NCBI RefSeq assembly: GCF_036884655.1
Contig: NC_088342.1
Location: 10,535,501-10,599,500, forward strand
Length of the DNA: 64,000 nt
Reading direction: 5' to 3'
Origin: Musa acuminata AAA Group
Taxonomy: Eukaryota > Streptophyta > Magnoliopsida > Zingiberales > Musaceae
The notes under the pieces were generated by a model, which worked only from the letters and a program-made list of their open reading frames with translations, was not told the origin of the DNA and searched no databases. This document shows positions 50,475 to 62,453 of the stretch, one piece after another. Made by a program: the position numbers and the translations under genes. The first letter of the stretch is position 1, and each line of letters begins with the position of its first letter.

Positions 50475-53400
50475 ATGGGAGCTCTCGCGACGCTGACGAA
50501 GTGGATTCCGGAGGACGACTTCCTGCTCAAGAACGCCGTCGAAGTAAGTACAACTTCATCCGCTTCTTCTCCTTTCTTGTGAATTTGGATGCCCTATCGT
50601 TGTTTGCTTGAAAAGCATCGAATTCCGCCCCAAATCGAGAGATTCGGCGACAATTCGCGGTAGAAGAAGACAAAGATCGGAGTAGAGTCGTGTAGTACGC
50701 TTAAAAGATAAAACGATGATTTTTTTTGTGATTTATTTGCTATTCTATGCATTGATAACCTGTTGAAAGGCCTAAATTTAACCCCTGGGGTGGTGTCAAT
50801 GGTATAGTTGTAAAAAGGTTAGGATGGAAGTAACATGCTGTTTACATGCGGAATTTTCTGTTCCATTCCTTATTGTGCATCCCTTCCTTTCTGCAGTTGT
50901 GCTTGATCCTCCTGCACAGTCCGCCTTCTCGACCGTATCTTTGAGGGGAACATTTAAATTAAATATTTGCTCACGTGCATAAGCACCTTTTTCATTATTA
51001 AGAACTTATACCAGAATAGTATTGAGTGTAACATGTTTGTGGTTTGGTTGTCTTAATGATGAACTCACATAACTTGTTTGATGAGTTTTGAAGAGATATG
51101 ATTGTAGGATATAACTGCAAAGAGATTAACAGACTAGTGCATGTTAGTTTCCGGATTAAACCTTACTAGCGTCACAGTGATATAGTGCATCTACATATTA
51201 ACGTCATAATTCGTTGTTCTATTCTAACATAATATGGCATCTGTGTTATACCCTACAACCCAAAACAAGTTCTTGAAGTAGTCCATAGCTCTTACCAAGG
51301 GTTGCCTTTTCGAGTACTGGACCCGTTTTGGCAATCTGTCGGAATGAGATGTATTGTTCTATACCAATGTACCAACACATGGTACATCGATGGGTATCGA
51401 TGTTTTGATGAGAAAGAAAAAGAGGGTGAAGAGAAAGGGGTGATGATTGAACATAGGAAGAAGAAGAAAGAAGAGGAGTGCAGCGGTAGTGTACCTGGAA
51501 AGCAGTGAGAGCATCGAAGTGATAGTGGTAGCATCACAGTGGTGAAGTGGCAATGGCGAGAAGAGGTAGCACCGCTGCAGCATCGTATGCGAGAAGAGGG
51601 CTCGCGAACTTGTTTTTTTTTTCTTTCCTTTTTGAACGTGTAAATGGATTGGGGCTCATCACTTTTTTATTTTTTTATTATTTTAATCGGACTGCCTTAA
51701 TAAACGGACTGCCCAAAACCGGGGTGGTCCATGTATTGGTCCACGCCTGGTTCAGTATGTACCACCCGTACGATACCGTTTCGGGCGGTACAACATTCAC
51801 TGGCTCTTACTACATATATTATTGCCAATCTAGACATTTTTTATTTAGGGTGGATGGATTCTAACTGGAGTGATAGGATGCAACATTGACCACCTCATTT
51901 GAACTAAAGGATAGGGTTCAACACTAACTGCTATTATTGTGGGGCCCATTCTAAAATTTTCAACCAGTAAACATTGTAAGTCAACACCCAGTGATTGATT
52001 GGAAAATTTGTTGAGCCAGAGGTGTTGAGAGTGAATGTTTAGTCCTAAAAGGTTTCATGAGCATGAGAAACAAATAGATATGAATTATGATAAGACAAAT
52101 AATATGACTACCTATGTGAATGTTGTTCAAAATGTTGAGTTATTTATAAAACCACATTGGTTAGGCATTTGTACATGTGCTTCCCAGGCCAATAAATAGC
52201 CTTCCTAGTATAGTCAAGTTTGACCAACATTTTAGTTTGCTTGGCTTGGTTTGCGACCCTATTTGGTACATGCAACAGTTGTCTAATTTATGTTGAAGAA
52301 GTGCTTTACAGAAAGATGCTTCCTGGAAGTCAGAAGTTTAATTTTGGTTGGATTAACTTTTGGCAATGGTATATATTTGTTTTACTTTATTCTATTATTT
52401 TATTAAATCATCACATCATAAAGAAATGGTTAATCTATAGCAGATTTGCAAACAATCCATTTCAGTTTATTTGGGATCATACTATCAAACAACTTTTCTC
52501 CTCTAGAAACATGAAAGTCTTCTTTTGTAACACGTTACTTTCATTAGTAGGCTTAAAGTGCAAAGAATGTGAATCTTTCTCATTTTTATCTTAAAAGGGA
52601 AGCAAGACTACCGACAAAATGGGGTCTAGGGAGAGTCAAAGTATGCATCCTTGCCTCTGCATGCTGTAACTTGAAACTTGGTCCCGTATTTTGTAACTCC
52701 AGATTTTTAAGTTAATAATTTGTGGCATCTAGGTTGTCATGGATATGTAGATTAAGTTTTTGATTACCTAATTTGACTTTGGCATAAATTTCCATCCTTC
52801 AAACTTCATGGATATGTAGATTAAGTTTTTGATTACCTAATTTGACTTTCGCATAAATCTCCATCCTTATAACTGGAAGTTTGAAGTGATTAATATGTCC
52901 TGCAGCATTTCACATCTGTTATAGTGCTTGTTATGTCTAATTTGCTTACTTTTTGTACTTGGTTAAGTTCCAGTAACATCCCTAGGAATGAAGTTTGTTT
53001 TTCTTTATGGTGATCTTTATTGCAGGCTGGTGCTTCCTTGGAGTCATTGGCTAAAGGTGCAGTATGCTTTTCCCGAAGGTTCACTCTTCGTGAACTGCAG
53101 GACCGTTGGTATTCTCTCCTCTATGATTCTGATACCTCAGCAGAGGCATCTGCTCGCATGATTGAATTTGAAATTGAAGTTTCTATGTCCAATCCTTCCA
53201 AAGGTAACCGAAATTGCAACTTGAAAGGAAAGTATTCTGTGTCTGGTAAACGGAAAGGAGATAGCATAAGAAGCCATTACCATGCCAGGCGAAAACGTAT
53301 CAGAAGTGAGCCTTGTAATTCTGGCAATCCTGGTTTCCTTGCACACTATCCACATGTTGCTAGTGACAGCATTTATGGCGGTGGAGACCGGTTAAACCTT

Positions 53401-56400
53401 CAGGATCAGCAACAAGCTGATAACATTTGTCCAGGAGAACGAATCTTAAGTTGTTACGGATATCAAGAAACTGGCTATGACAATGAACATATCTTCCCTG
53501 AAATGCTTAAATTTGGTTCTGCTACTGCCAGTGGTAACAATTGTCACCATGCATTTCATACTGAGTATGTTGGATCTGTTGAAGATGAATGCCCAGATGG
53601 AATAGTAGACAAAGAATATCTATATGACTTTAAAGAAAATATTTCCCTTGAGTTAGTTGACAAAGAACAGTTAAATGCTGCAGAGCAGTCCTTTGAAAAT
53701 GACTACATACAGAAAAGTCCTCCTCCCCAGTTCCTTAGAGATGTACAGAAGGATCCTTCTCAGTTTCTTGAGGAGAATCTTCCTTCTCTGGATGCATCTG
53801 AAGATATTAATGAAAATAAGCCAATTCAGCCATTGCCTATTAATGATTCATGTGGCGACAAAGTCATAGAAGTGAAACCCCTATCTAGTCCTGCTTCAGA
53901 AAATGAGAATTACGATGGTGTTCAAAAAATCAATAACACAAGTTTACATGTTCCCAAATGTGGGGATATAGTCCATCAGCTTGGGTGTTCATCTACCACA
54001 ACTTATCCTCTTTCAGGAACGGCAGACATATCCTCACAAAGTATGCTGATGAATATGCATCTTGAAGATAAAAAGGTTCTTGCCATTGATGATCATATCA
54101 ACAAAGCAGGATGCCATAGCATGTCATCAGAAGCCAATATAGGTGAAGGAATATCTAATGTTGGATTAAATAGCCCAACAATGATATCAGAAACTGACCT
54201 GATGGACTTCTCTGGTGCTTTCTTGGAGTTTGCTGATGATGAGGATATCATCTTCATGGATATGGATGAGAAAGATATTGGAGACAAATCCAGCTTAAAT
54301 GGTCTAAGCTCCATTTTATTGAGTTCTCCTAGCGATACACATGAAGATGATCAAGCTAATTGTGACATAAAAGAGATGGAGAATGTAGATACTAGTGCTG
54401 TGATATTTGAGGGGGATCAATCAGAAGGAACCAACAAAAACTGTGATCAGATTGGTTCTTTCTGTGACAATGATTTAACTGTGTGTGTTAGAGAAAATGT
54501 GCCAACTGCATCTTCAGCAGTGTCTCATACTGTTAAACCTCTCGAAGGGCTTCTAATTTGCACATTGAATACCGAGGATCCTGAAATTCCATGCAATGAT
54601 GATGTTCTTTTACCTACACAACTGCTGCCGCAGTTTCCTGCCCCTATTAAGCTACCATCTACTGATGGAAAGTGCTCTTTACTACATGTAACCAAAGTAA
54701 AGGAGGAACATATGCCAATTGCACAACCTCTAGTTTCTTCGTTCACAAAAGTGCCTTCTGCATTACCCAAAGGAGGATTGTTGAACTCAACTGATGATTG
54801 TAGGCTAGAAGCTAATTCCTTTGAAAGGGTTGGAGTCTCTAGAGATGCAAGCCTTGCTGCTAAAGATAAAAAGTCATGCATGTTACAATCCATTGCATTG
54901 CACTCTGTGGCAGGTGCTCTAATGAAGGAAGAAATTGTAACTGATTCGGAAAAGCAGTACAAATTTGATAACTCTGTCAATCCATCTTTGGGTACAGCAG
55001 CACCTTTATCCGATCATGCTAAACTTTACACCTCAAATACTGCTGATGGTTGTAAAAGCGAACTTGATATGCAAGGTACAATAGATAAATGTGTTTCATT
55101 CAATTCAGATCTTGTTTTGTCCAACTTGGATCTTTCACAACCCCTTCCAGGTATCTCAACTTCAGATCAGGAGCTTCAAATTTCTGACAGTGAAGATGAT
55201 GTACCAAACTTCTCTGACGTTGAAGCTCTGGTAAATTCACTCATTTTGATTAGTTGAAATTTTGGTTTGATTTTTTTTATCATTACCTACTTCAAAAATT
55301 TTAATTCTGACCTAGAGGTAAAATATGGCTATTCTATGTATTATTTTTTTGCAGATACTTGATATGGACCTGGGTCCACATGATCAAGAGTCTTGCCTGT
55401 TCACGAAGGAAGGTAATCTTGCAGATATTGGCTACAATGTTTAGTATATAAAAGATATTGCCTTCCATGGTTTGTTACATGTGACATACATTTATTTGCA
55501 GTATGTGTCTGTTTTTATGAAACTTCAATGCTTCTATACAAATTTGGTTGCTGAATACATTCTGTAGTTTGTATTATTCAATCAGACACAAGTTGTCACA
55601 ACCGGGGCCTAATAGGTAATTGGCCTATCAATCTCGTTTGGCCTAAACCACTGACCAAAATGTTTAAGTCGAAGTTAATAGTAGTACACTCATTAGACCC
55701 TTATAAGTCAATTTAACCTTGCCCACTTTTGATGTGGGACTAATTAAGGTATTATAATTGCTCCCACTTAAGTGATTGACGTCCTCGTCAAGGCCCAGCA
55801 AGCTCAGATCAAACCCTAGCATGGTTCATGTGAGATATAGCTCAGTGGTCGCTTCATGCTATGATGAGTTCTCTAACTCCATTTACGGGTTACCCTTTCC
55901 TACTTGAGCCCCCTTACTATGCTCAAATACTAGGTCGGTTCTGATACCAAATGTCACGATCCAGGCTTGATAGTTAACTGGTCTATCAACTTCGTTTGGT
56001 CTAAACCACTGGCCAAAATGCTTAAGCTGAAGTTGATAGTAGTATACTCATCAAATCTTTATAAGCCAATCAATCTTAGGCTTGCCCACTTCTGATGTGG
56101 GACTAATCGGAGTGTTACATAAGTAATATGATTAGACTGCACTTATTCAGTTATTCTCTTTACTAACCAACACATAACTGCCGCACTGGATGCAGTACTT
56201 GGAATGTTTGGTCCCGTTAGGCCAGGTTTTGATTTAGTGACATGGGGCATTATGCACCTGACTTATCAGCATGATGCTTGTCAACTAGCATGGATTGGCA
56301 TGGGGTTCATACTGGCCAAGCCTGGCTGTGCGCTGGGCCAATGCATGATTCACATACCAGCATACATGGATTTTCTTGCTGCAACCATGTCATCATGAAT

Positions 56401-59400
56401 TGGCACATAAATCTATGGTATTTATTACTTGGTGATATGTAATTACCAAGACTTATTCTCATGCATTATCCTGGTTTTAACCTCTTTATTTTCATTCCTA
56501 ATTTGCTTGTACAACAGAAAGAAGCGGCACTTAGAGTTGAAAGTTAGTTCCAAGTTTTGTAGCCATTCACATGTGTAAGTGATGTATCGGTGTGAGGAGG
56601 TGGTATTTTGCTCCCATGCTATGCTAATGAGGTTTTATATCTAATGATTGTCCTGGGGAACCTTTGAGGTTCCCAACTGACACAATAATTAATTTAGACA
56701 TTTGTTAATACAACAATGGGTTTGTGTTCTTCAAATTTTGCAAAGAATCCCTGGCTAGATTGCTGTCACTCAGCATATTCAGATTTTTCAATCATTAATT
56801 TTGGTTTCTTTGTCAAGTACATATTCAATTGGTTGCCAAGTACTGCTTATTGTGAAATACTTGCCATTTTTATTGGCTTTTATAATGTTTTAGTTTATAC
56901 AGGGAATAAGGGGAGGATTTATTTTGATCCTTCACAATCAGTTGGAAGGTGAACTGACTTTGCGAATCATCAATTCTGTATCATTAAGGTTAATTTTTTT
57001 AAAAATGATGATTTCGTATGGTCTTGAAGTATAGAACTCTCTGGATTCAAGAAGTCATTTCATAAGAAGATTCTTTTTACCATCTAAACCGTTTTTAAAT
57101 TAATGTCATAGATGCCACGGTTAAATGGATTTTTTAAGTTACTCTTTTTGCTTTTTCAGCCACATATTGTACGTATGAAAAGCTTTTACTGTTGTTGCTA
57201 GATGCTTTTGTTATGCATACTGCTCCGAATGTGCTGTGTTGACTTTATTCTTTTCTGTTTTTCCTTCTTTGTGTGATCAGTGTCACTCTATCAGCCTGTT
57301 CATAGTAAGAAGGCCATCATGAGGTTGGAGCAAGGTGCCCGGGCTTATATGAATAGAAAAATTTTATCGCATGGTGCTTTTGCAGTTTTTTATGGGCGCC
57401 GTATGAAGTACTTCATAAAAAAAACTGAGGTAGACATTAAGATTGACAATATAGACATTTAGTTTTACTTTGATATTTTATTGAATTTAACTTACATCAA
57501 TTATGCTGTTTATCTCTACATAACCACACATATAATTGTTGTTATATTAGACTTGATGCACCATGTTGCCATGTAATTATCTGGTGCAGGTTCAACTTAG
57601 CAAAGATTAAAAATCTGAGTCTGATCCTGGTATCAGTTGGTGGTTGGACCAGCTTGGTACTGGTACTGTACAGTGTGCCTTGTGTTGGTACACCCAGTTG
57701 CTGGTTGGACCAGTTTGGTGCTCGTACACTGTACAGTGTGCCTTGTGTTGGTATGGACCGATACCGGCCTGACCATAACAAGAATACCTTGAAAGATGAA
57801 GGAGAGCTGTGATTTTGGAGGAGGGTCAATGAGGTTGGGGGAATAAGCTCGTGCAATCATAGACCAAATATCTTCTCCTAGATTTGGAAAAGAACTTAGA
57901 AATAAGGGGACATGACAAAATTCTTCAGCTAATGAACATAATTCCCCAGTAAAGTGAATAAAATTTCGAGAAGTAATAAAAGAGAAACAATCATTAGATA
58001 TGTTTAGTGCCCGTGCATCTAAGAAGAGGGATACAGAATGCTGGTTTTCATTTCATCAGTTGGGACTGAATAGAACTTTACAAACTTAATCAAGAGGATG
58101 TGGAATGTTATTGTCATAATGGGAACAAGTTGTGATGTAATAGAGATATAAATGACCCAACTTCACGGCCTGCTTGTTTTCTGTAAAACCCTAGCTAATT
58201 TTAGTCTACATTGATGTTAACATATAAGGAAATTTGTTGGTTATATAGTGACACTTATCCAATTAATTGAGAATCAATACTTGGATTTAAACATTTTTTT
58301 TATTTTTATTTTTTGATATCAATTAGACTATTCTTTGATCTTTTAATTTGTTTGTCTTCATTGACAGTAGAAGTGGTCTAGTGTTAATTGTTACTACGTC
58401 TGCTTTTTCAAGAAAGACCTATGCCATTGTTTTTATAAGGTTGTGTGCTTTATAGATTAGTTTCATACATCTTTTGAAATTATTACTTTATTATCTTTTT
58501 TCTAAGACATCATATATCATGCTTTTCTTGATATGAAGGTATCACTTGGAAGAGGGACAGATGATGTAGAAGTTGATATTGACTTGAGAGAAGAAGGGCA
58601 TGCTAATAAAATATCTCGACGCCAGGTAACAACCTCCTGCCTACTATAAGTTATTTATGCTAATTATAAGAATTTGATTTTCTTGGCTAATATATTTTAA
58701 ATATTGGATTCTTTTAAGTCCTTTAGTTTCAAATACTGCAGATCTCATTGAATTTTGAGCGTTCATGCTTATATTCTATCTATTTTTAGCAGTTGAGACC
58801 CCAGTGTATCTTTAGATACTTCTTTCTACGCATACATCTCCCAGCTTTTGTTGGTATAGTTCTCTTGGGTTCAAGGCAGAAAACCTGTTTTGTGAACAGT
58901 GATTTCATGTTTTTAGGTACTTGTCGTTCATAACAATTGGCCATCGAGCAGCCATGCAGAATTTAGGGTTTAGGCGGTTTCCTTTTCGACAATGCTCTAT
59001 CCTGAAATAGTGGTTGAAACTAGTTTTCCTTCCGCTGCTGTGTGATAGTGGTCACATGAAGTTCTCTGTGTCACTACAGAAAAATGTAGATTTTGAATCA
59101 ATATCTCTTATGTTTCATGATGTAGAAATTGTTTCCACTAGAATTGTTCCTGTTAAATTATTCTCAGCATTTTAAAGAATACATAATGCATTCATATTGT
59201 TTGTAAAGTTAATTTTTCACATGTTAGTGGATAAAAGATAAAATGCTTATTTAACAAGAATTTGTTGTCATATTCTGAAAATCATGCCACAATTCTCAGC
59301 AGAGCATGAGGCACCAGCATGAGCGAGTGCCATTTGCTTAGTTTGGTTCATCAAGTGATTCATGTTACTCATACTGGAGTTATAAATTGGTTGTTAGAAA

Positions 59401-60615
59401 TTCACAATTTCCAAAATATTCTCTAGAGCTGCACTGTACCAAGCTGTCATGGTCTCTCATCAGAAAATAGAGATGGTTGCAATGGCCTTAAGTCCTCATG
59501 TATGAAAACAAATCCCACCTTCATGGGTAAGTGGTGAAGGTGGGATTTGTTTTGATACATGAGTTTTTACTAAGCTTAGTTTTTTTACATATGTTTGCCT
59601 AATGAATCAACATACGCATTTAGGACATATAATCATATATCGAAACAACATACGAACTTTTCAAGATGTTAAATAAGTACTTGATACATGAGTTATTTAT
59701 GATACAACCCATAATTTGTCAATGTGGGGCCCTTACTAATACCAAAATGGATTACATAGTGCCTTGACAGGATATTGTGGCTGGATGTTATTGTGATGAT
59801 TTTGATATTGCTCTCATGATATTTGATACACTGTGTTTTGATTGTGGATCAATCAAGTAATGATTGAGCTCACTGCCCATTAAGTTGTGTTGGTGGCTAC
59901 AAGTACAACTTAAACTGATATGTAGTGCTAGATTGGGGTATGAGTGTGACAAGAATAACTGTTGAGTACTAAAACTACCATCAATACCTGCTGTTCTGGT
60001 CAATATGAAGTCTCCAACTCAGTCGAGGTTTAAAATCTAGGCCTGGTAGTGCTATTTGATACTTGATACACTGTGTTCTGATTGTGGATCAATTGAGCAA
60101 TAATTGAGCTACACTGCCCATCAAGTTATAGGTTGGTGGCTACAACTACAACTTTAACTGACATATTGCTAGATTGGGTATGAGTGTGACGAGAGTAACC
60201 ATTGAGTACTAAAACTACCATCATTACCTACTGTTGTGGGCAATATAAAGCCTCCAACTTAGTCAAGGTTTGAAATCTAGGCCTGATAGTGATCCCAGCC
60301 ATCGTTTTGAATGGATTGTGCTGGTACCAACTGTTACAATATTTATGCATTTTAGTGGTACAATTTTATTCGCTTTCGGCATATTGCATTGTAAATTAGC
60401 CAAAGTCTGCAATTGAAATATCTGTTTGGCTTCTTATCTGTTTTGATGTTCACCCATATCAATATTGCTTTTTATTTCTTCTCTAGGCAATCATTAAGAT
60501 GGACAAAGACGGATCCTTTCTCTTAAAGAACACAGGCAAGTGTTCTATATTTGTCAATAGCAAGGAGGTAGCAGCCAGAAAACGGATAGTTTTAAGTTCT
60601 AGTTCTTTGATTGAG
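50475..60615 (+). CDS. MCRS1/EMB1967-type protein: MSP_N plus FHA domain, 3' end outside window
   Basis: Coding exons: 50475-50543, 53026-55230, 55355-55412, 57281-57429, 58539-58625, 60487-60615; all phases join (2697 nt, 899 codons) with no stop. The start MGALATLTKWIPEDDFLLKN is the microspherule N-terminal domain (to about residue 70, ELQDRWYSLLYD). A basic patch RRKRIR (111-116) is a likely nuclear signal. A long acidic, low-complexity middle follows, then ISDSEDDVPNFSDVEALILD. The C-terminal FHA domain spans the last exons (SLGRG, ISRRQA, FLLKNTGKCSIFVN); its usual SRxH serine-histidine motif reads SRRQ here. The final FHA exon is not found by 64000, where retrotransposons occupy the intron. 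The Arabidopsis relative is an essential nuclear protein linked to the INO80/NSL-type complexes. Confidence 0.9.
51296..51802. mobile_element. hAT-like MITE copy 3, 507 bp, 8-bp target duplication GCTCTTAC
   Basis: Starts CAAGGGTTGCC and ends CAACATTCACTG; the ends are imperfect inverted repeats of the CARNG type. Perfect GCTCTTAC copies flank it at 51288-51295 and 51803-51810. The outer parts carry GGTAC/CGTACC words like copies 1 and 2; the interior is GA-rich, then T-rich. No transposase. Confidence 0.88.
52738..52875. repeat. 69-bp tandem duplication in intron 1
   Basis: Units at 52738-52806 and 52807-52875 begin CATGGATATGTAGATTAAG and are nearly identical (few substitutions), so this is a young local duplication. 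Confidence 0.95.
55594..56119 (-). mobile_element. TRIM (terminal-repeat retrotransposon in miniature), 526 bp
   Basis: Two direct terminal repeats of 163 and 168 bp (55594-55756 and 55952-56119), both starting TGTCAC and sharing GATGTGGGACTAAT near the right end. On the minus strand, the primer-binding site TGGTATCAGAACC (complement to initiator Met-tRNA) directly follows one LTR (55936-55951 side), and the polypurine tract AAGTGGGAGCAA (near 55758-55770) directly precedes the other. Flanks are CAAGT (55589-55593) and TAAGT (56120-56124), a 5-bp target duplication with one change. Non-coding; it lies in an intron of the MCRS1 gene. Confidence 0.9.
57637..57762. repeat. Tandem duplication of about 63 bp with GGTAC words, MITE-like
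   Basis: Two copies of a GTTGGACCAG...TGTACAGTGTGCCTTGTGTTGG unit, followed by a GGACCGATACCGGCC segment and, at 57789, ACCTTG. The words resemble the hAT-like MITE family. A possible 8-bp duplication AAAGATTA/AAAGATGA (about 57603 and 57794) has one mismatch and the left element end is unclear, so I call it only a probable decayed family member. Confidence 0.55.
59495..59563. repeat. Near-perfect 29-bp hairpin, 11-nt loop
   Basis: The left arm 59495-59523 (CTCATGTATG...CCCACCTTCA) pairs with the right arm 59535-59563 (TGAAGGTGGG...CATACATGAG type) with a single mismatch; the loop is TGGGTAAGTGG. It lies in an intron of the MCRS1 gene. It could be a tiny foldback element or a hairpin RNA source; nothing shows it is expressed. 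Confidence 0.9.
59819..60296. repeat. Tandem duplication of about 240 bp in an MCRS1 intron
   Basis: Copy 1 is about 59819-60057 and copy 2 about 60058-60296. Each begins with TTGATACACTGTGTT(T/C)TGA, continues through GTTGGTGGCTACAA and GAGTACTAAAACTACCATCA, and ends AATCTAGGCCTG(G/A)TAGTG. Scattered differences mean it is moderately old. Confidence 0.92.
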
Positions 60616-61206
60616 GTATGAGCTTCTTCTTTTTCGTTTTTTCTGAGGCAAGTTTCTTTTTCTATTTTTGACATAGATTTTTTGATAAAGAATAGTGTCT
60701 TCATTGATAATTGTGGTCCAGGTGTAGTACTAGTAGCAACAGCAGCAGTAGTATTACATATTTCTTATGGACTATAATGCTTTCTGGTTAGTTTTTATCA
60801 TGAGTGATTGAGTTCACATTCATTGCATGCCAACAGCCAGGTTTGAGGTTACTGAAATCAGTGATTTTGAGGCATGTCAAGTCAAGCATCTACTTTGGAT
60901 ATAATGCATACCAATTTTCTTTGTTAAACAAGATGATAACTTAGTATCAGCAGTAATCCAATCAAAGAGTAATGAATTATGTAGTTTAAGCAATGTCCTG
61001 GGCTTGGCTATGCTCTAGATGAAGCGAAGGTTTATCTAAGGAGATACTATTATTTCTTTAGTGCATCTTCACGTACATAAACATTGTTTTCTTGAGTTTC
61101 TTCAAAGATTGTCATCAACACATGGGAAGCTTATATAACTGATAGAATTATTGAGCAAAATTGGATTTCTTGAAGAAAAGGAAGAGCCCAAGTATCACTG
61201 ACTAAT
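60616..61206. other. Start of the last visible MCRS1 intron
   Basis: Ordinary AT-rich sequence after the exon ending at 60615. The expected final FHA exon is not seen here. Confidence 0.6.
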
Positions 61207-61849
61207 TGTCACAGACTTAGCTAGAATTGCCTAAGTCATAAGGTATCCTTACGTTTTTCGCCTGTAAAGGGTCAGCCTATTTGCAACCTTGCTTAGGTTT
61301 TGAAGGACCTGTAAAAGAGCAAATTGATTAATTTCGAAAACAAGCGGTGTACAAGTCCCGACATCTTGTAAAGAGGGTAACTTTATAAACAATTCGACAA
61401 ACACTTAGTGTGCAAGAGAGAAAAGAGAGGATGGACAGTCTCAAGTCCATAAATGATTGCTTACTAGGTGTCGGTTGCATTGACAAGTTTCCATAGGCTT
61501 TACGTCCGAACTTGTGAATCTAATCAACACCCAATACTGCTCTAAACCCCTATCCAACCCTGTGTCACCCGGTGATTCTAGGGTGCTGAAATGATTGACA
61601 TTTTGCACTACACCGCAAGCTACATAAAACAAGCCATGACATGCGAAAACTGAGCCATTTAGGGTAGTTTTGCCCATTGTGGTGACCGATTGCTTTGCAG
61701 TAGTGCAAACTCTTGTTGCTCATAGTTTTCAAGTAAAAATACACAAAACCAAAAGAAAACATGTTGTCAAACATATATACAAGTAAATAATAAGCGACGA
61801 ATGGTCTGTTGACGGAGGCGTTGCGGGTGCGTGACGACCGTCCGTAACA
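61207..61849 (-). mobile_element. 3' LTR of a Ty3/gypsy chromovirus, 643 bp
   Basis: Read on the minus strand it begins TGTTACGGAC and ends GTCTGTGACA. The polypurine tract AAGTGGGGAGAA abuts it at 61850-61861. Beyond the tract (about 61857-62000) the minus strand encodes a degenerate chromodomain end (KLPQTKASWEPEDTLRHKEA) with one in-frame stop just before it. This identifies the parent as a chromodomain-bearing gypsy element. Confidence 0.85.
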
Positions 61850-61856
61850 TTCTCCC

Positions 61857-62007
61857 CACTTAAACTATTGACGCCCTCGTCGACGCTTGCTGGTAGGTTT
61901 TGATGACTGCTTCTTTGTGTCGCAGTGTGTCTTCAGGCTCCCAACTGGCTTTTGTCTGGGGAAGCTTTCACCACTTCACAAAGTACTTGATCTATTTTTC
62001 CCCGTTG
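61857..62007 (-). pseudogene. Chromodomain fragment at the end of a gypsy integrase
   Basis: The minus strand reads VKW, a stop, then KLPQTKASWEPEDTLRHKEA and a terminal stop before the polypurine tract. The WEPED core is diagnostic of a chromovirus chromodomain. The fragment is cut at its upstream side by a second LTR that starts at 62008, so the rest of this polyprotein lies beyond that insertion. Confidence 0.8.
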
Positions 62008-62453
62008 TGTCACAGACTTAGCTGGTTTTGCCTAAGTCGTGCGGCACCCTTGCGTGTCCGTCCGCAAAGGTCAGCCTCCCCGAAGCCTCCCATTGTCCCT
62101 TAGGACCAACAAAAGAGAGAACGGGTTAGAGAGAACGCCTCAATCGGGATCCACAAGCAAACATCTCTGAAAAACACTTCATAGACAATGCAAATTACAA
62201 ACAGACTTTACAAGCTCTGAATAGTTGCACAACAAAGGGTAAAATGGTCCATTATAGACCGAAAATCTCTCGCACGTGTCCACATGACACAACCTTTATT
62301 TACAAGCCTAAAGAGGCCACCAACCCAACTAAAATGGGACTATTAAGCCTTCGGCCGCCCCTCTACATGCTGTACAAGGCATGAACATGCCAAAAGACAC
62401 GGACATACATAAGCATTACATCCAACATCTTGTTTAGAAGTTTGTCCGTGACA
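62008..62453 (-). mobile_element. 3' LTR of a second, nested LTR retrotransposon, 446 bp
   Basis: Begins TGTCAC and ends GTGACA on the plus strand, a perfect 6-bp inverted pair. The minus-strand polypurine tract AAGTGGGGGAGAA follows at 62454-62466. It shares TGTCACAGACTTAGCT and TTGCCTAAGTC with the 61207 LTR but is otherwise diverged, so it is a related family. The candidate target duplication is CGTTG (62003-62007); the partner copy would be beyond the window. Confidence 0.83.

Larger units (their letters stand above)
50544..53025 (+). other. Intron 1 of the MCRS1 gene (2.5 kb)
   Basis: Contains a hAT-like MITE (51296-51802) and a 69-bp tandem duplication (52738-52875). The rest is ordinary AT-rich intron. 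Confidence 0.85.
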
